Source: an uncultured Erythrobacter sp.
Lineage (GTDB): Bacteria; Pseudomonadota; Alphaproteobacteria; Sphingomonadales; Sphingomonadaceae
DNA length: 64,000 nt
NCBI RefSeq assembly: GCF_947497915.1
Contig: NZ_CANMIJ010000002.1
Span: 434,001-498,000, forward strand
Direction of reading: 5' to 3'
Part shown: piece after piece, positions 49,736 to 58,419 of the stretch
Layout: the number at the start of each line of letters is the position of its first letter
Numbering within the stretch: the stretch's first letter is position 1
Program-made: the position numbers and the translations under genes
The notes under the pieces: model-generated
Told to the model about the DNA's origin: nothing
The model's database searches: none
The model's input: only the letters and a program-made list of their open reading frames with translations

Positions 49736-50625
49736 AGGTCTGCTGGGGCCTCAAGACCGGCATTGCGATGCGCCGCGACCAGAGTGTTGCGCAGCAAAAC
49801 CGCAATTGTCATCGGGCCAACCCCGCCTGGCACAGGCGTGATGGCTGCGGCGACTTCGCTCGCCTCGTCAAAGGCGACATCGCCGACCAGCTTGCCCTTC
49901 TCCTTGCCCGGTTCGGGCGGCAGACGGTTGATGCCTACGTCGATGACAGTCGCGCCATCTTTCAGCCAGTCTTTGCCGATCATTTGCGGGCGACCAACTG
50001 CGGCCACAACGATATCGGCGCGGCGTACAACGGCGGCGAGATCTTTGGTGCGGCTATGCGCGATTGTAACGGTCGCGTTGGCGTCGAGCAGCAATTGCGC
50101 CATCGGCTTGCCAACGATGTTGGAACGGCCAATCACCACCGCTTCCAATCCGGAAAGATCGCCCAAACGGTCTGTCAAAAGCATCATGCAGCCAAGCGGC
50201 GTGCACGGCACGAAACCAGCTTGGCCTACGCTAAGCCGGCCCGCATTGATCACGTGGAAGCCATCGACATCCTTATCCGGACTGATCGCGGCGATAATGC
50301 TTTGTTCATCGAGATGGTCGGGCAGCGGCAATTGCACCAGAATGCCGTCGACGCTGTCGTCTTCGTTGAGCTGCTGGACAAGCGTCATCAGCGCCTCTGA
50401 CGTCGCATCCGATGGCAGGCGGTGCTCGAAACTCGCCATATTGGCGGCCAGCGTCGCTTTGCCTTTCGCGCCGACATAAACCTGGCTCGCAGCATCCTCG
50501 CCCACCAGCACAACGGCCAGACCCGCCTTGCGCGCAGTCGCCTTTTCAAAGCTTGCCGCATGCTCGCCCACCCGTTCGCGAAGGCGCGCGGCAAAGGCTT
50601 TTCCGTCAATCCGTGTGGCGGTCAT
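49732..50625 (-). CDS. folD: methylenetetrahydrofolate dehydrogenase/cyclohydrolase
   Basis: A 297-residue bifunctional enzyme interconverting methylene-, methenyl- and formyl-tetrahydrofolate with NADP. The family signature is complete: the catalytic lysine region [27 protein letters not shown] (folate site), [12 protein letters not shown] (NADP site) and [16 protein letters not shown]. Length fits FolD. It precedes two lipoprotein genes in one minus-strand run. Confidence 0.96.
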   Translation of the reverse strand: MTATRIDGKAFAARLRERVGEHAASFEKATARKAGLAVVLVGEDAASQVYVGAKGKATLAANMASFEHRLPSDATSEALMTLVQQLNEDDSVDGILVQLPLPDHLDEQSIIAAISPDKDVDGFHVINAGRLSVGQAGFVPCTPLGCMMLLTDRLGDLSGLEAVVIGRSNIVGKPMAQLLLDANATVTIAHSRTKDLAAVVRRADIVVAAVGRPQMIGKDWLKDGATVIDVGINRLPPEPGKEKGKLVGDVAFDEASEVAAAITPVPGGVGPMTIAVLLRNTLVAAHRNAGLEAPADL

Positions 50626-50655
50626 GTCGTCCCTATTACCATAAAAGAAATGCGC

Positions 50656-50928
50656 TTAGATGCGGCTCATCACCGTCAAAAGAATGTTCGCGCCGATTAT
50701 CAGAACGAGCGGCGAAAAATCGATTGCGCCGGTGTTCGGCAGCAGATTGCGGATCGGCCGCAGGATCGGCTCAAGCAGAGAATTGATCGATTGATACACC
50801 TGCATCAAAAACTGGTTTGACTGGTTCACGACGTTGAACGCGAACAATAGCCCGATCACAAACTGGATGATGATCAGCATCACGAATGCATTGACGAGGA
50901 TCGTGGTGACGTCGACGAGGAGTTCCAT
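50656..50928 (-). CDS. YggT family membrane protein
   Basis: A 90-residue protein with two hydrophobic blocks separated by NQSNQFLMQVYQSINSLLEPILRPIRNLLP. YggT proteins are small integral membrane proteins often found near cell-division or proline genes; they have been linked to osmotic stress. Here it lies between argB and folD in the same direction. No specific function can be claimed. Confidence 0.87.
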   Translation of the reverse strand: MELLVDVTTILVNAFVMLIIIQFVIGLLFAFNVVNQSNQFLMQVYQSINSLLEPILRPIRNLLPNTGAIDFSPLVLIIGANILLTVMSRI

Positions 50929-51056
50929 AATTCTTAAACTGCCTTTGCTGCGCAGACGGCCCGTACCGTGCGCGATTTGTGTCCCGTTTCAACCGTATTA
51001 CCCAAGTAACACGCCTAACGCCACCTTTTTCGCTTCACCGTCATATAGGGGTGGGC

Positions 51057-51965
51057 TTAAGCGCGCACCAGAGTACCTGCGCCGCGAGCTGTGAAGAATT
51101 CCAGCAACATGGCGTGCGGCACGCGTCCATCTAGCACCACGGCGGCCTCGCAACCGGATTCCACCGCCGAAACGCAGGTCTCCAGCTTTGGCACCATGCC
51201 ACCTTTGATCACGCCATCATCGCTCAACTTCGCGATATCTGCCGGTGTCAGCTCGGGCAGCAACTCGCCGCTACCGTCCAGCACGCCTGCGACATCTGTG
51301 AGCAGGAACAATCGCGAAGCGCCCAGCGCCGCAGCGATCGCGCCTGCCATCGTGTCGGCGTTGATGTTGTAAGTCGCACCGTCTTCGCCGCCTGCAATCG
51401 GGGCGATCACGGGGATCATGCCTGCTGCAACGGCGGTATCAATTACGCTGGTGTCGACCTGCGCTGGCTCACCAACGAAACCAAGATCGACGACGCTTTC
51501 GATCAGGCTTTCCGGGTCGCGCGTCGTGCGTTGGACTTTGCGCGCTGTCACCAACCCGCCATCTTTGCCCGACAGGCCCAACGCCTTACCGCCCGCGTTT
51601 GACAACCAGCCGACGAGTTCCTTGTTGATCGCGCCTGACAGGACCATTTCGGCAATCTTGGCGGTGGCTTCATCGGTGACCCGCAGGCCATCGACAAAAG
51701 TGCTCTCCACTCCCAGCCGCGATAGCATTTCGCCAATTTGCGGGCCGCCGCCGTGGACGACCACCGGGTTGATGCCGACAGCCTTGAGCAGCACGATATC
51801 CTCGGCGAATTCACGCGCAGCCTTTGGCTCGCCCATTGCGTGCCCGCCATATTTCACAACGAAAGTGCGTCCGGCATATCGCTGAAAATAGGGCAGCGCC
51901 TCGATCAAGACTTCGACTTTGGAAAGGCCGGAAGCCTCGGCCATCTGATCGGCAATATCGGTCAT
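51057..51965 (-). CDS. argB: N-acetylglutamate kinase
   Basis: A 302-residue kinase for the second step of arginine synthesis. VVKYGGHAM gives the phosphate-binding Lys, [14 protein letters not shown] is the glycine-rich loop, and [33 protein letters not shown] is the C-terminal signature. The N-terminal helix ([25 protein letters not shown]) is of the type found in arginine-feedback-sensitive hexameric ArgB. It is the upstream gene of the minus-strand run. Confidence 0.95.
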   Translation of the reverse strand: MTDIADQMAEASGLSKVEVLIEALPYFQRYAGRTFVVKYGGHAMGEPKAAREFAEDIVLLKAVGINPVVVHGGGPQIGEMLSRLGVESTFVDGLRVTDEATAKIAEMVLSGAINKELVGWLSNAGGKALGLSGKDGGLVTARKVQRTTRDPESLIESVVDLGFVGEPAQVDTSVIDTAVAAGMIPVIAPIAGGEDGATYNINADTMAGAIAAALGASRLFLLTDVAGVLDGSGELLPELTPADIAKLSDDGVIKGGMVPKLETCVSAVESGCEAAVVLDGRVPHAMLLEFFTARGAGTLVRA

Positions 51966-52102
51966 CGTGCCCGTCCTTTTCGTATGACTGGCGGAGGTTA
52001 AACTGTCAGATCGCGGCGCTTAGCCGCTTTGGAAGAACACTGCAAAGACGTCGCTCGTTTCGACGCTTAGACTGCACGGCTGCAAAATTATCACTTGGCA
52101 CC

Positions 52103-52128
52103 GTAACCAAAAGATGGTTCGTTACGAA
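52103..52128 (+). promoter_or_regulatory. ECF sigma-F-type promoter (GTAACC-N16-CGAA) for the DUF2282 gene
   Basis: GTAACC at 52103-52108 and CGAA at 52125-52128 are separated by exactly 16 bp and lie 57 bp upstream of the DUF2282 gene. From memory this is the consensus reported for the Caulobacter heavy-metal ECF factor sigma-F, which drives DUF2282/DUF692/DUF2063 genes. The GTAAC and GTTAC parts also form an inverted repeat. Confidence 0.6.
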
Positions 52129-52184
52129 TTGTTGGGAGACGGCGCGCTTGTCGCGGCCGTAGAGTTTAATCAGGAGGAACACCC

Positions 52185-52520
52185 ATGAACACCGCACGCC
52201 TTAAAGGTTCTATCGCACTCGCAGCCGCAGCCGGCCTTGCCGCTGCATGTTCGGGCGGCGCCGATGCGCCCGCCGAAGCAGACGCCGCTGCTGGCGAAGC
52301 CGAAGAAGTCGCCGCAAGCGCGGATGCTGGCGAGAAAGAAAAATGCTACGGCGTTTCCAAAGCTGGCGAAAATGATTGCGCCGCGGGTCCGGGCACAAGC
52401 TGCGCCGGCACCAGCGTTGTCGATTATCAAGGCAATGCATGGACATATGTTGATGCAGGCACATGCCTCGAAATCGAAACACCGAACGGCACCGGCACAC
52501 TTGAGCCAGTCGAAGCGTAA
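52185..52520 (+). CDS. orphan DUF2282 / BufA1-like bufferin precursor
   Basis: A 111-residue exported protein. The signal region ends in GLAAACSGG, which reads as a lipobox. A low-complexity Ala/Glu spacer follows, then the DUF2282 core: [25 protein letters not shown], then [14 protein letters not shown] (shortened here into two parts). The four core cysteines are those modified in copper-binding bufferins. AGGAGG lies at the right distance from ATG 52185. No DUF692 (BufB) or DUF2063 (BufC) gene follows, so maturation would need genes elsewhere. The lipobox is unusual for this family. Confidence 0.85.
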   Translation: MNTARLKGSIALAAAAGLAAACSGGADAPAEADAAAGEAEEVAASADAGEKEKCYGVSKAGENDCAAGPGTSCAGTSVVDYQGNAWTYVDAGTCLEIETPNGTGTLEPVEA

Positions 52521-52563
52521 ATCGCTTGAATTTCAGCGCGGCTAATCCCGTGCAGATATAAGA

Positions 52564-52593
52564 GGCCGCGCGGAGCAATCCGCGCGGCCTTTT
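52564..52593 (+). terminator. intrinsic terminator after the DUF2282 gene
   Basis: GGCCGCGCGG (52564-52573) pairs perfectly with CCGCGCGGCC (52580-52589) around AGCAAT and is followed by TTTT. It ends a single-gene transcript, which supports the gene being transcribed alone. Confidence 0.9.
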
Positions 52594-52663
52594 CGTTGTG
52601 CGACGGCAGGCTTTGGCTGGGAGCGCTTGGATTTGGATGCGAGCCTGATAGGCTGAACATCAG

Positions 52664-53218
52664 ATGTTCAAACGCACTCCCCGCAAACCCCGCTTTCGCA
52701 AAGGCCGCGCCGATGTCGGCATTGCCACATGGTGGACGATCTGGCGTGTACCAATCCTGCTCGCTGTGGTCAGCGCGGGTTGGTGGTTCCTCTATCGCCC
52801 CTACATCGAAGAACAAGGATGGCAGCAGGTCACCTTCAACTTTGCCCAATGCGGCGAAAGCTGGGCTGGTGCGCAGGGGTGCGTGGTGGACGGCGACACT
52901 GTCATCATCGGCAGCGGCAATGCGCGCCGCCGCATCCGGCTAACCGGCTTTGATGCGCCAGAAATCGACGGAGCCTGCGCGGCGGAAAGCGCACGCGCGC
53001 TGGAAGCCAAGTCGGCGCTTTACCAATGGCTCGCGCGCGGCCCGTTTGAATGGACAGATGATGAAAGCATGTCGCGCGATCAATATGGCCGCGAACTGCG
53101 CGAAGTTAGCAGGCCAACCGCCAATGGCCCGCGCGAATATCTTGCCCGGCACATGATCGGGCGCAATCTCGCCTCCGAAAGCGGCTGGGGCGCGGGCGCA
53201 GCCGATTGGTGCGGGTGA
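52664..53218 (+). CDS. membrane-anchored thermonuclease-like (SNase-fold) protein
   Basis: A 184-residue protein: basic N-terminus, one membrane helix (about residues 27-43: WRVPILLAVVSAGWWFL), then an SNase-like OB-fold domain with VVDGDTVIIG, RIRLTGFDAPEI (an Arg/Asp motif of the family) and SRDQYGRELREV. The usual second catalytic Arg/Glu pair is not obvious after the domain, so activity is uncertain. It would face the periplasm. Confidence 0.78.
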   Translation: MFKRTPRKPRFRKGRADVGIATWWTIWRVPILLAVVSAGWWFLYRPYIEEQGWQQVTFNFAQCGESWAGAQGCVVDGDTVIIGSGNARRRIRLTGFDAPEIDGACAAESARALEAKSALYQWLARGPFEWTDDESMSRDQYGRELREVSRPTANGPREYLARHMIGRNLASESGWGAGAADWCG

Positions 53219-53299
53219 GAAACGGCAGGAAACCCTTGCCCTCGCGGCGCGCTTGCATAGACTGGACGCAACATATCAGTGGCCAAAAGGGGATCAGCC

Positions 53300-53653
53300 A
53301 TGAACGAACCTAGACCCAATAGCGGTTTCGACTTTAACCAACCGACCATCATCAACCTACTATATCTCGGCAGCTTTGTTACCGGATTTTCCGGCCTTGT
53401 CGGCATCGTTCTGGCCCATGTGTGGCAGGGCGATAATCAGGAAGAATGGGCCAAGTCCCACTTCACCTATATGATCCGCACATTCTGGATCGGGTTTATC
53501 GCCAGCATCGTTGCGTCTCTGCTGATGATCGTTTTGATCGGGTTTTTCCTGCTTCCGATCATCGCGATCTGGTTTGGCGTGCGCAGCGTGATGAGCCTCG
53601 TCAAAGCGCAGAAGCAAGAGCCGATGCCTGACCCAGAAACGCTGCTGTTTTGA
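53300..53653 (+). CDS. DUF4870-like small membrane protein, copy 1
   Basis: A 117-residue protein with about three helices. The pattern EEWAKSHFTYMIRTFWIGF then MSLVKAQKQEPMPDPETLLF recurs in the gene at 54741, where it reads EEWEQSHFTYLIRTFWISA and PMPNPKTWLF, so the two are paralogues. SHFxYQIRTFW is typical of DUF4870-type proteins of unknown function. AAGGGGAT precedes ATG 53300. Confidence 0.78.
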   Translation: MNEPRPNSGFDFNQPTIINLLYLGSFVTGFSGLVGIVLAHVWQGDNQEEWAKSHFTYMIRTFWIGFIASIVASLLMIVLIGFFLLPIIAIWFGVRSVMSLVKAQKQEPMPDPETLLF

Positions 53654-54321
53654 ACCCGGTGCGTATTTTCAAACCCGCCGCAGCCTTGCTCGCTGCAAGT
53701 GCCATGACAGCCGCATGCTCCGCCCCGGCGGATAACAGCGCGGATGCCGCAGATGCCTCCCCGAGCGCGCAGGATGAGTTTTGGGCCGCTTTGTCGAGCC
53801 ATTGCGGCAATGCCTATTCGGGCCAGCTTGTCAGCGAGGATGCGGCGGATGCCGACTTTGTTGGAGCAAAAATGGTTATGCATGTCCGCGAATGTTCGGA
53901 TGAGCAGATCGCCGTGCCATTCCACGTTGCCATCGGCGGCGAGTGGGACCGATCGCGAACATGGGTCTTCACCCGCACCGAAGACGGCCTGCGCCTGAAA
54001 CATGATCACCGTCATGAGGATGGCACGAGCGACGCCGTCACGATGTATGGCGGAGACACGGCGGATGCGGGCACGGCCACATCGCAAGATTTCCCCGTGG
54101 ACGCAGATAGCATCGCCTTGTTCGAACGCGAAGGTTTGACCGCGTCTGTTACCAATATCTGGACAGTCGCGGTTGACCCTGCCGAAAGCGGGGATGGGAC
54201 ATTCGCGTACCAGCTTAAACGGACAGTCGAAGGCGGCGCGCCCGAAGACAGGTTTTTCCGTGTTGAATTCGATCTAAACGAGACGGCAGAAGCGCCTCCG
54301 CCCGCATGGGGCTGGGAATAG
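53650..54321 (+). CDS. hypothetical lipoprotein, TTG start
   Basis: A 223-residue lipoprotein with a lipobox MTAACSAP. The start is TTG at 53650, overlapping the stop of the DUF4870-like gene (TTGA); an ATG exists only inside the signal. The mature part shows HDHRHEDGTSDAVTMYGG and ERFFRVEFDL, patterns seen in small exported hypotheticals of sphingomonads. No function is known. Confidence 0.68.
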   Translation: MNPVRIFKPAAALLAASAMTAACSAPADNSADAADASPSAQDEFWAALSSHCGNAYSGQLVSEDAADADFVGAKMVMHVRECSDEQIAVPFHVAIGGEWDRSRTWVFTRTEDGLRLKHDHRHEDGTSDAVTMYGGDTADAGTATSQDFPVDADSIALFEREGLTASVTNIWTVAVDPAESGDGTFAYQLKRTVEGGAPEDRFFRVEFDLNETAEAPPPAWGWE

Positions 54322-54322
54322 G

Positions 54323-54499
54323 TTAGCCTTCGCCCTGAGGCCGGACAATCTCGACGCGGACGATAGGCTCGCCTGCGGCTTCCGGTGTTACGGCCTGCAC
54401 GGTCTCTGACACGGCAGGGCTCGCAAAAAAGACACCCAGCACAAGCAATCCGCCAGACATGCCGAGCACGCTTCCAACAAGACCTTGTACAAATTTCAT
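54323..54499 (-). CDS. small membrane or exported peptide (58 aa)
   Basis: The encoded 58-residue peptide opens MKFVQGLVGSVLGMSGGLLV, has one hydrophobic helix to about residue 29, then a short polar tail ending RVEIVRPQGEG. AGAGGTTACCC just upstream of the ATG is a plausible ribosome-binding site. It converges with the lipoprotein gene. It is below the usual length cut-off and may be missed by automated annotation. Confidence 0.5.
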   Translation of the reverse strand: MKFVQGLVGSVLGMSGGLLVLGVFFASPAVSETVQAVTPEAAGEPIVRVEIVRPQGEG

Positions 54500-54740
54500 G
54501 GGTAACCTCTGTTTGCGTATTAACTAAGGGTCTTCTCCAATATCGAGGTGAAGAAAAAGTTAGAGAATGGCGGAATTCCGCCGATTTTACATCGTTTTGC
54601 ATCTCCTGAGCTTATGCAAATGACGCGATCCTAGGGTCTGTGCGGGTCATCATGTTTACGGTGAGGTTAACGCCCGCGCCCTTTGCAAAACATCCGCTCG
54701 CTTCGTAATATGACGCAGACCAACCCGAGGACAGAAAATC

Positions 54741-55217
54741 ATGGAAGATGGCGCGCAAACCGAGACGAAACCGGCGGCATCCCCGCGTCCGCAATCGGGT
54801 TTCACAATATCGCGCCCCGTCATTATCTCCGGCCTCTACCTCCTGAATATCGCGACCGGCTTTTCAGTGTTCGTCGGTATGGTGCTCGCCTATGTCTGGC
54901 GCGGCGATGATGAATTGGAGGAGTGGGAGCAGTCCCATTTCACTTATCTCATCCGCACATTCTGGATCAGCGCCCTGTTCGCCATCAGCGCGTTTGCATT
55001 CTGGATCGCCGGCTTGCTCGGCGTGATCGCGGTGGATGAAAGCCGATATGGCGGCGGCCATTCGGGAGAGGCATCCGCTGCCTTCGTCGTCGCCATTGTG
55101 ATCGCAGCGGGCATATTCTTGATCGTCGCAGCATGGTTTTGCATCCGCTGTATCATTTCGATGGTGAAGGCCGCCGACCAAAAGCCGATGCCAAACCCCA
55201 AAACCTGGCTGTTTTAA
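54741..55217 (+). CDS. DUF4870-like small membrane protein, copy 2
   Basis: A 158-residue paralogue of the gene at 53300, with an N-terminal polar extension (residues 1-20) and an insertion of ~40 residues after the first helices (DESRYGGGHSGEASAAF region). It keeps EEWEQSHFTYLIRTFWIS and the PMPNPKTWLF ending. The two copies flank a lipoprotein and a small peptide gene on about 2 kb. Function unknown. Confidence 0.76.
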   Translation: MEDGAQTETKPAASPRPQSGFTISRPVIISGLYLLNIATGFSVFVGMVLAYVWRGDDELEEWEQSHFTYLIRTFWISALFAISAFAFWIAGLLGVIAVDESRYGGGHSGEASAAFVVAIVIAAGIFLIVAAWFCIRCIISMVKAADQKPMPNPKTWLF

Positions 55218-55388
55218 ACGCCGCACGCGGCAGACGCGATATTGTCGGGACTGTTCAACACTCGCACCACATATGCGGCGTTTTTGGGGTGAACAGGCAT
55301 GCGCGCCCGTTCCAACCGCGCTCCGTGTAAGAAAAAGCGTTGGAAGACATGCGGTAAAAATCAGGGCGCCGGTCCATGGCGCGCCGGA

Positions 55389-55691
55389 TCAATCCTGTGC
55401 GGTTTCGGACGCGCGGTCGCTATCGGGATCATCGGTGTATTCGACGTTTGCCGGATCGCCCAAATCGGCGGTGTTGCCGGTTTCGCCTTCGGGCTGAGCG
55501 CCTTCGATGCCCGGCACGGCTTCTTCGATCTCTTCGCCGGTTAACGCGTCACCCTCTGCCACGCCTTCGATGCTTTCACCGGCTGTGTCCGCAGGACCAT
55601 CATCGGCAGGCGCTCCGCAAGCGGAGAGCGTGAGGCCAACGCCAAGCGCGGCAGCAAGCGGAAGGCGGGCAAAAACGGTGCGGGTGTTCAT
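55389..55691 (-). CDS. small hypothetical lipoprotein, strongly acidic
   Basis: A 100-residue lipoprotein with lipobox LTLSACGAP. The mature region is dominated by Glu, Asp, Ala and Gly (EIEEAVPGIEGAQPEGETGN), so it is probably unstructured. AGGAG precedes ATG 55691. No family is recognised. Confidence 0.65.
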   Translation of the reverse strand: MNTRTVFARLPLAAALGVGLTLSACGAPADDGPADTAGESIEGVAEGDALTGEEIEEAVPGIEGAQPEGETGNTADLGDPANVEYTDDPDSDRASETAQD

Positions 55692-55759
55692 ATCGTGGCT
55701 CCTATTGTCTGCCATTCCAACGAAGCGAGCCGCCTTCGGGTTCCGAAATGGGTGTGCGC

Positions 55760-55888
55760 TCAGCCGGCAGTCACCCGCTCCCGCGTGACGATGGCGGTGA
55801 TTTCATCGAGCAGCGCTAGGCGTGCGCGTTTCAATTCTTCGGTGTGGGCAGCGCTGGCGGCCTCTGTCTGTGCGCCAATCCGGTGCAC
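55760..55888 (-). CDS. possible small ORF (42 aa), uncertain
   Basis: An open stretch beginning at GTG 55888 encodes an amphipathic peptide containing EELKRARLALLDEITAIVT. No good ribosome-binding site is visible, and a stop lies just upstream. It could be a remnant. Listed because it is otherwise unexplained sequence between two genes. Confidence 0.25.
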   Translation of the reverse strand: MHRIGAQTEAASAAHTEELKRARLALLDEITAIVTRERVTAG

Positions 55889-55997
55889 CCCGCAAATGAT
55901 CGTGTGATCATCTAACGATTCTTAATTACTTGATCTCTCTATTGATTTAATAAACTACATCCGTGGAGACAGTAATATTTCAGCTCGCGGGGACCAA

Positions 55998-57137
55998 ATG
56001 AGTAAGTTACCTGAATTCGTAAAGAGTGGTGAGCGCGCCAGATTATTCCCAATTCTTTCGCAAAGTTCGGTGGAAGGGCGAACACTGTCAATTTTTCTCG
56101 CAACTCTTGTTCGGGTGCGTCCCTTTGCGGAGCGGGTTTTGGGACAACTAGGTCGGAAAGTTGGCGCCTGGACAACGATTGATGCGGTAGTTACAATCTC
56201 CAACCAGTTTTCATTGGCGCCAAGCCATCATCCAGTTTCAGTGAACATTCCCAAGCAAGTGGAGCTTTTTCACATCTCATGGATGCGGGTGCTGACCGAA
56301 GCTTACTTGCTCTTGAATGAGGGTGTTGATGACGCCGACCAGGAATATATTTTGAATGAGTTCAAACGCTTCATTTCTCATGAAAGTGCTGGTGTCGAAA
56401 GCTTCACTCAGATGCCAGCTGGCTGGTCCGATATGGTGAAGACAATCCAAGTCGGTGGACAAGTTCTCGCCAAGCCGGGTAAAGAAATCGTACAAGCCTG
56501 GCACCAAGAATGCCAAGATTTGAGTCTGATTTTCTCGCGGCAAATTGATGCGGGCGTAACCCAAAAACTGTCGCGCGCCCAAGTTGCTGACCCCAACTTA
56601 CGAGTCGAAAAGGATTTTGAGCGCTTGCGCCGCGAGCACACTTTGGTCGTAGAACTAGAGGTACCAGATGCGGCGGATAGCGTGAAAGTGTGTGCGGATC
56701 TCGGGCGCAGAACAATATCGGTTTCCATGAGCCTAGGTGCGCCTACCGACAAGAAAGGTAACCATGCACGGCTAAATTGGCTGCTGCGCCAATTGCCAAA
56801 AATCGAAGGCGACGAGGTCTTTATTCGCGCACAATGGCCGGGAACATCTCCTTGGACACAAATTGCACTCAACAAGGCGCTTGAAAAACCAGAATTCTTG
56901 TTTGCTGATAAAGGCCGGATGGTTCTCTTAGGCTTCGAAGTCGTGAGAGTTACTGATCTTGGTCAGAGATTCGCCCAACGCCAAACGATAATAAAAGAGC
57001 TTGAGGAATCAGTGCCTGAGTTTTGGAAGGGTATCGGTCAGAACCTGCGAAAGTGGGTGAAACCCGCCCCAAAGGTTAAGGCCGACCGCTCCGAACCTGA
57101 AGCAGTCAGCCCTACCGCAATTTCTGACGAAGAATAA
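55998..57137 (+). CDS. uncharacterised 379-residue protein, probably acquired
   Basis: A soluble protein with no transmembrane segment. The N-terminal stretch (SGERARLFPILSQSSVEGRTLSIFLATLVRVRPFAERVLGQLG, read in parts) resembles, from memory, the start of some hypothetical proteins from defence or accessory regions. The C-terminal half contains HARLNWLLRQLPKIEGDEVFIRAQWPG. The gene and its upstream region (AT-rich, 55889-55997) are less GC-rich than the surroundings, a sign of transfer. It ends 3 bp before the convergent nrdB stop. Confidence 0.65.
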   Translation: MSKLPEFVKSGERARLFPILSQSSVEGRTLSIFLATLVRVRPFAERVLGQLGRKVGAWTTIDAVVTISNQFSLAPSHHPVSVNIPKQVELFHISWMRVLTEAYLLLNEGVDDADQEYILNEFKRFISHESAGVESFTQMPAGWSDMVKTIQVGGQVLAKPGKEIVQAWHQECQDLSLIFSRQIDAGVTQKLSRAQVADPNLRVEKDFERLRREHTLVVELEVPDAADSVKVCADLGRRTISVSMSLGAPTDKKGNHARLNWLLRQLPKIEGDEVFIRAQWPGTSPWTQIALNKALEKPEFLFADKGRMVLLGFEVVRVTDLGQRFAQRQTIIKELEESVPEFWKGIGQNLRKWVKPAPKVKADRSEPEAVSPTAISDEE

Positions 57138-57140
57138 CCT

Positions 57141-58190
57141 CTATTCCGCCGCTTCGACCTCTCCGAACATATCCGGACCCGCGTCTGCCGCTTCGTCTTC
57201 GTTGACGGCTTTGGCTTTCTGGCGGTTGTCGAAGCTGGACCAAACGGTGTTCCAGTCGCCGGTGGTGGCGCCTTTGGAATATTCGGTCGCGCGGGTTTCG
57301 AAGAAGTTGGCGTGCTCGACACCGTTCAAGAGCGGGGTCAGCCATGGCAGCGGGTGCTCGTCGACCATATAGATCTCTTGCAGGCCTAGCTGTTTCAGGC
57401 GCCAATCCGCGATGTAGCGGATGTATTTCTTGATTTCCTTCGCGTTCATCCCTTCGACCGGGCCCATTTCAAAGGCGAGGTCGATAAAGGCGTCTTCGAG
57501 ACGGACGGTTTTCTGGCAGATGTCGATGATGTCTTCCTTCACCGCCTTGGTAAGGCAGTCTCGCTCTTCGCAGAACGTGTGGAACATCTTGATAATGCCT
57601 TCGCAGTGGAGGCTTTCATCGCGGACAGACCAGCTGACGATTTGGCCCATGCCTTTCATCTTGTTGTGGCGCGGGAAGTTCATCAGCATTGCGAACGATG
57701 CGAACAGCTGGAGCCCTTCGGTAAAGCCGCCGAACATGGCGAGCGTGCGCGCAATATCTTCGTCGGTGTCGACGCTGAATTGGTGCATGTAATTGTGCTT
57801 GTCCGCCATTTCCTCATAATCGAGGAACGCGCCATATTCGCTTTCCGGCATGCCGATCGTGTCGAGCAGGTGCGAATAAGCGGCGATGTGCACGGTTTCC
57901 ATGTTGGAAAACGCGGCGAGCATCATTTTGATCTCGGTCGGCTTGAACACGCGGCCATATTTGTCGTGGTAGCAATCCTGAACTTCCACGTCCGCTTGGG
58001 TGAAGAAGCGGAAGATTTGGGTGAGCAGGTTGCGCTCATGCTCGGTGATGTTTTGCGCCCAGTCGCGGCAATCTTCGCCAAGCGGCACTTCTTCGGGCAT
58101 CCAGTGGATTTGCTGCTGGCGTTTCCAGAAGTCATAAGCCCATGGATATTCGAACGGCTTGTAGGTCTTCCGGGCTTCGAGCAACGACAT
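57141..58190 (-). CDS. nrdB: class Ia ribonucleotide reductase, small subunit
   Basis: A 349-residue R2 protein that provides the tyrosyl radical. The first metal ligands are Glu69 (ADVEVQDCY), Glu98 and His101 (METVHIAAY), and Tyr105 four residues after the His is the radical tyrosine. SLHCEGIIKMFH holds second-site ligands. It works with NrdA (60803) to make deoxynucleotides. nrdA and nrdB are separated by ~2.6 kb of other genes, both on the minus strand. Confidence 0.95.
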   Translation of the reverse strand: MSLLEARKTYKPFEYPWAYDFWKRQQQIHWMPEEVPLGEDCRDWAQNITEHERNLLTQIFRFFTQADVEVQDCYHDKYGRVFKPTEIKMMLAAFSNMETVHIAAYSHLLDTIGMPESEYGAFLDYEEMADKHNYMHQFSVDTDEDIARTLAMFGGFTEGLQLFASFAMLMNFPRHNKMKGMGQIVSWSVRDESLHCEGIIKMFHTFCEERDCLTKAVKEDIIDICQKTVRLEDAFIDLAFEMGPVEGMNAKEIKKYIRYIADWRLKQLGLQEIYMVDEHPLPWLTPLLNGVEHANFFETRATEYSKGATTGDWNTVWSSFDNRQKAKAVNEDEAADAGPDMFGEVEAAE

Positions 58191-58419
58191 GTTGTGTTTC
58201 CTTGGTTTGTGTTCAGGTGCCTATATAGGTGAACGAACTACGGAATCGAAGGCAAGTAGGGACTCAAGGTCGGGGATAAACCGTGCATAATCTGAGTCGA
58301 ACTGCATGCGCCGAGCGGTGAGTTGCAAAGCGATCAATGAAGTCAGGCCTTTGCGGCGGAGTTTGCATACCTAATCCGGGCTAACGCGGTTTTAATCATA
58401 CCCCGCTATTCCCGCATCA

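Noticed and set aside
58220-58229. NrdR box upstream of nrdB (CCTATATAGG palindrome)
   Set aside because: The arms do not place CAC and GTG at the consensus distance of eight bases; no second box at three helical turns is visible.
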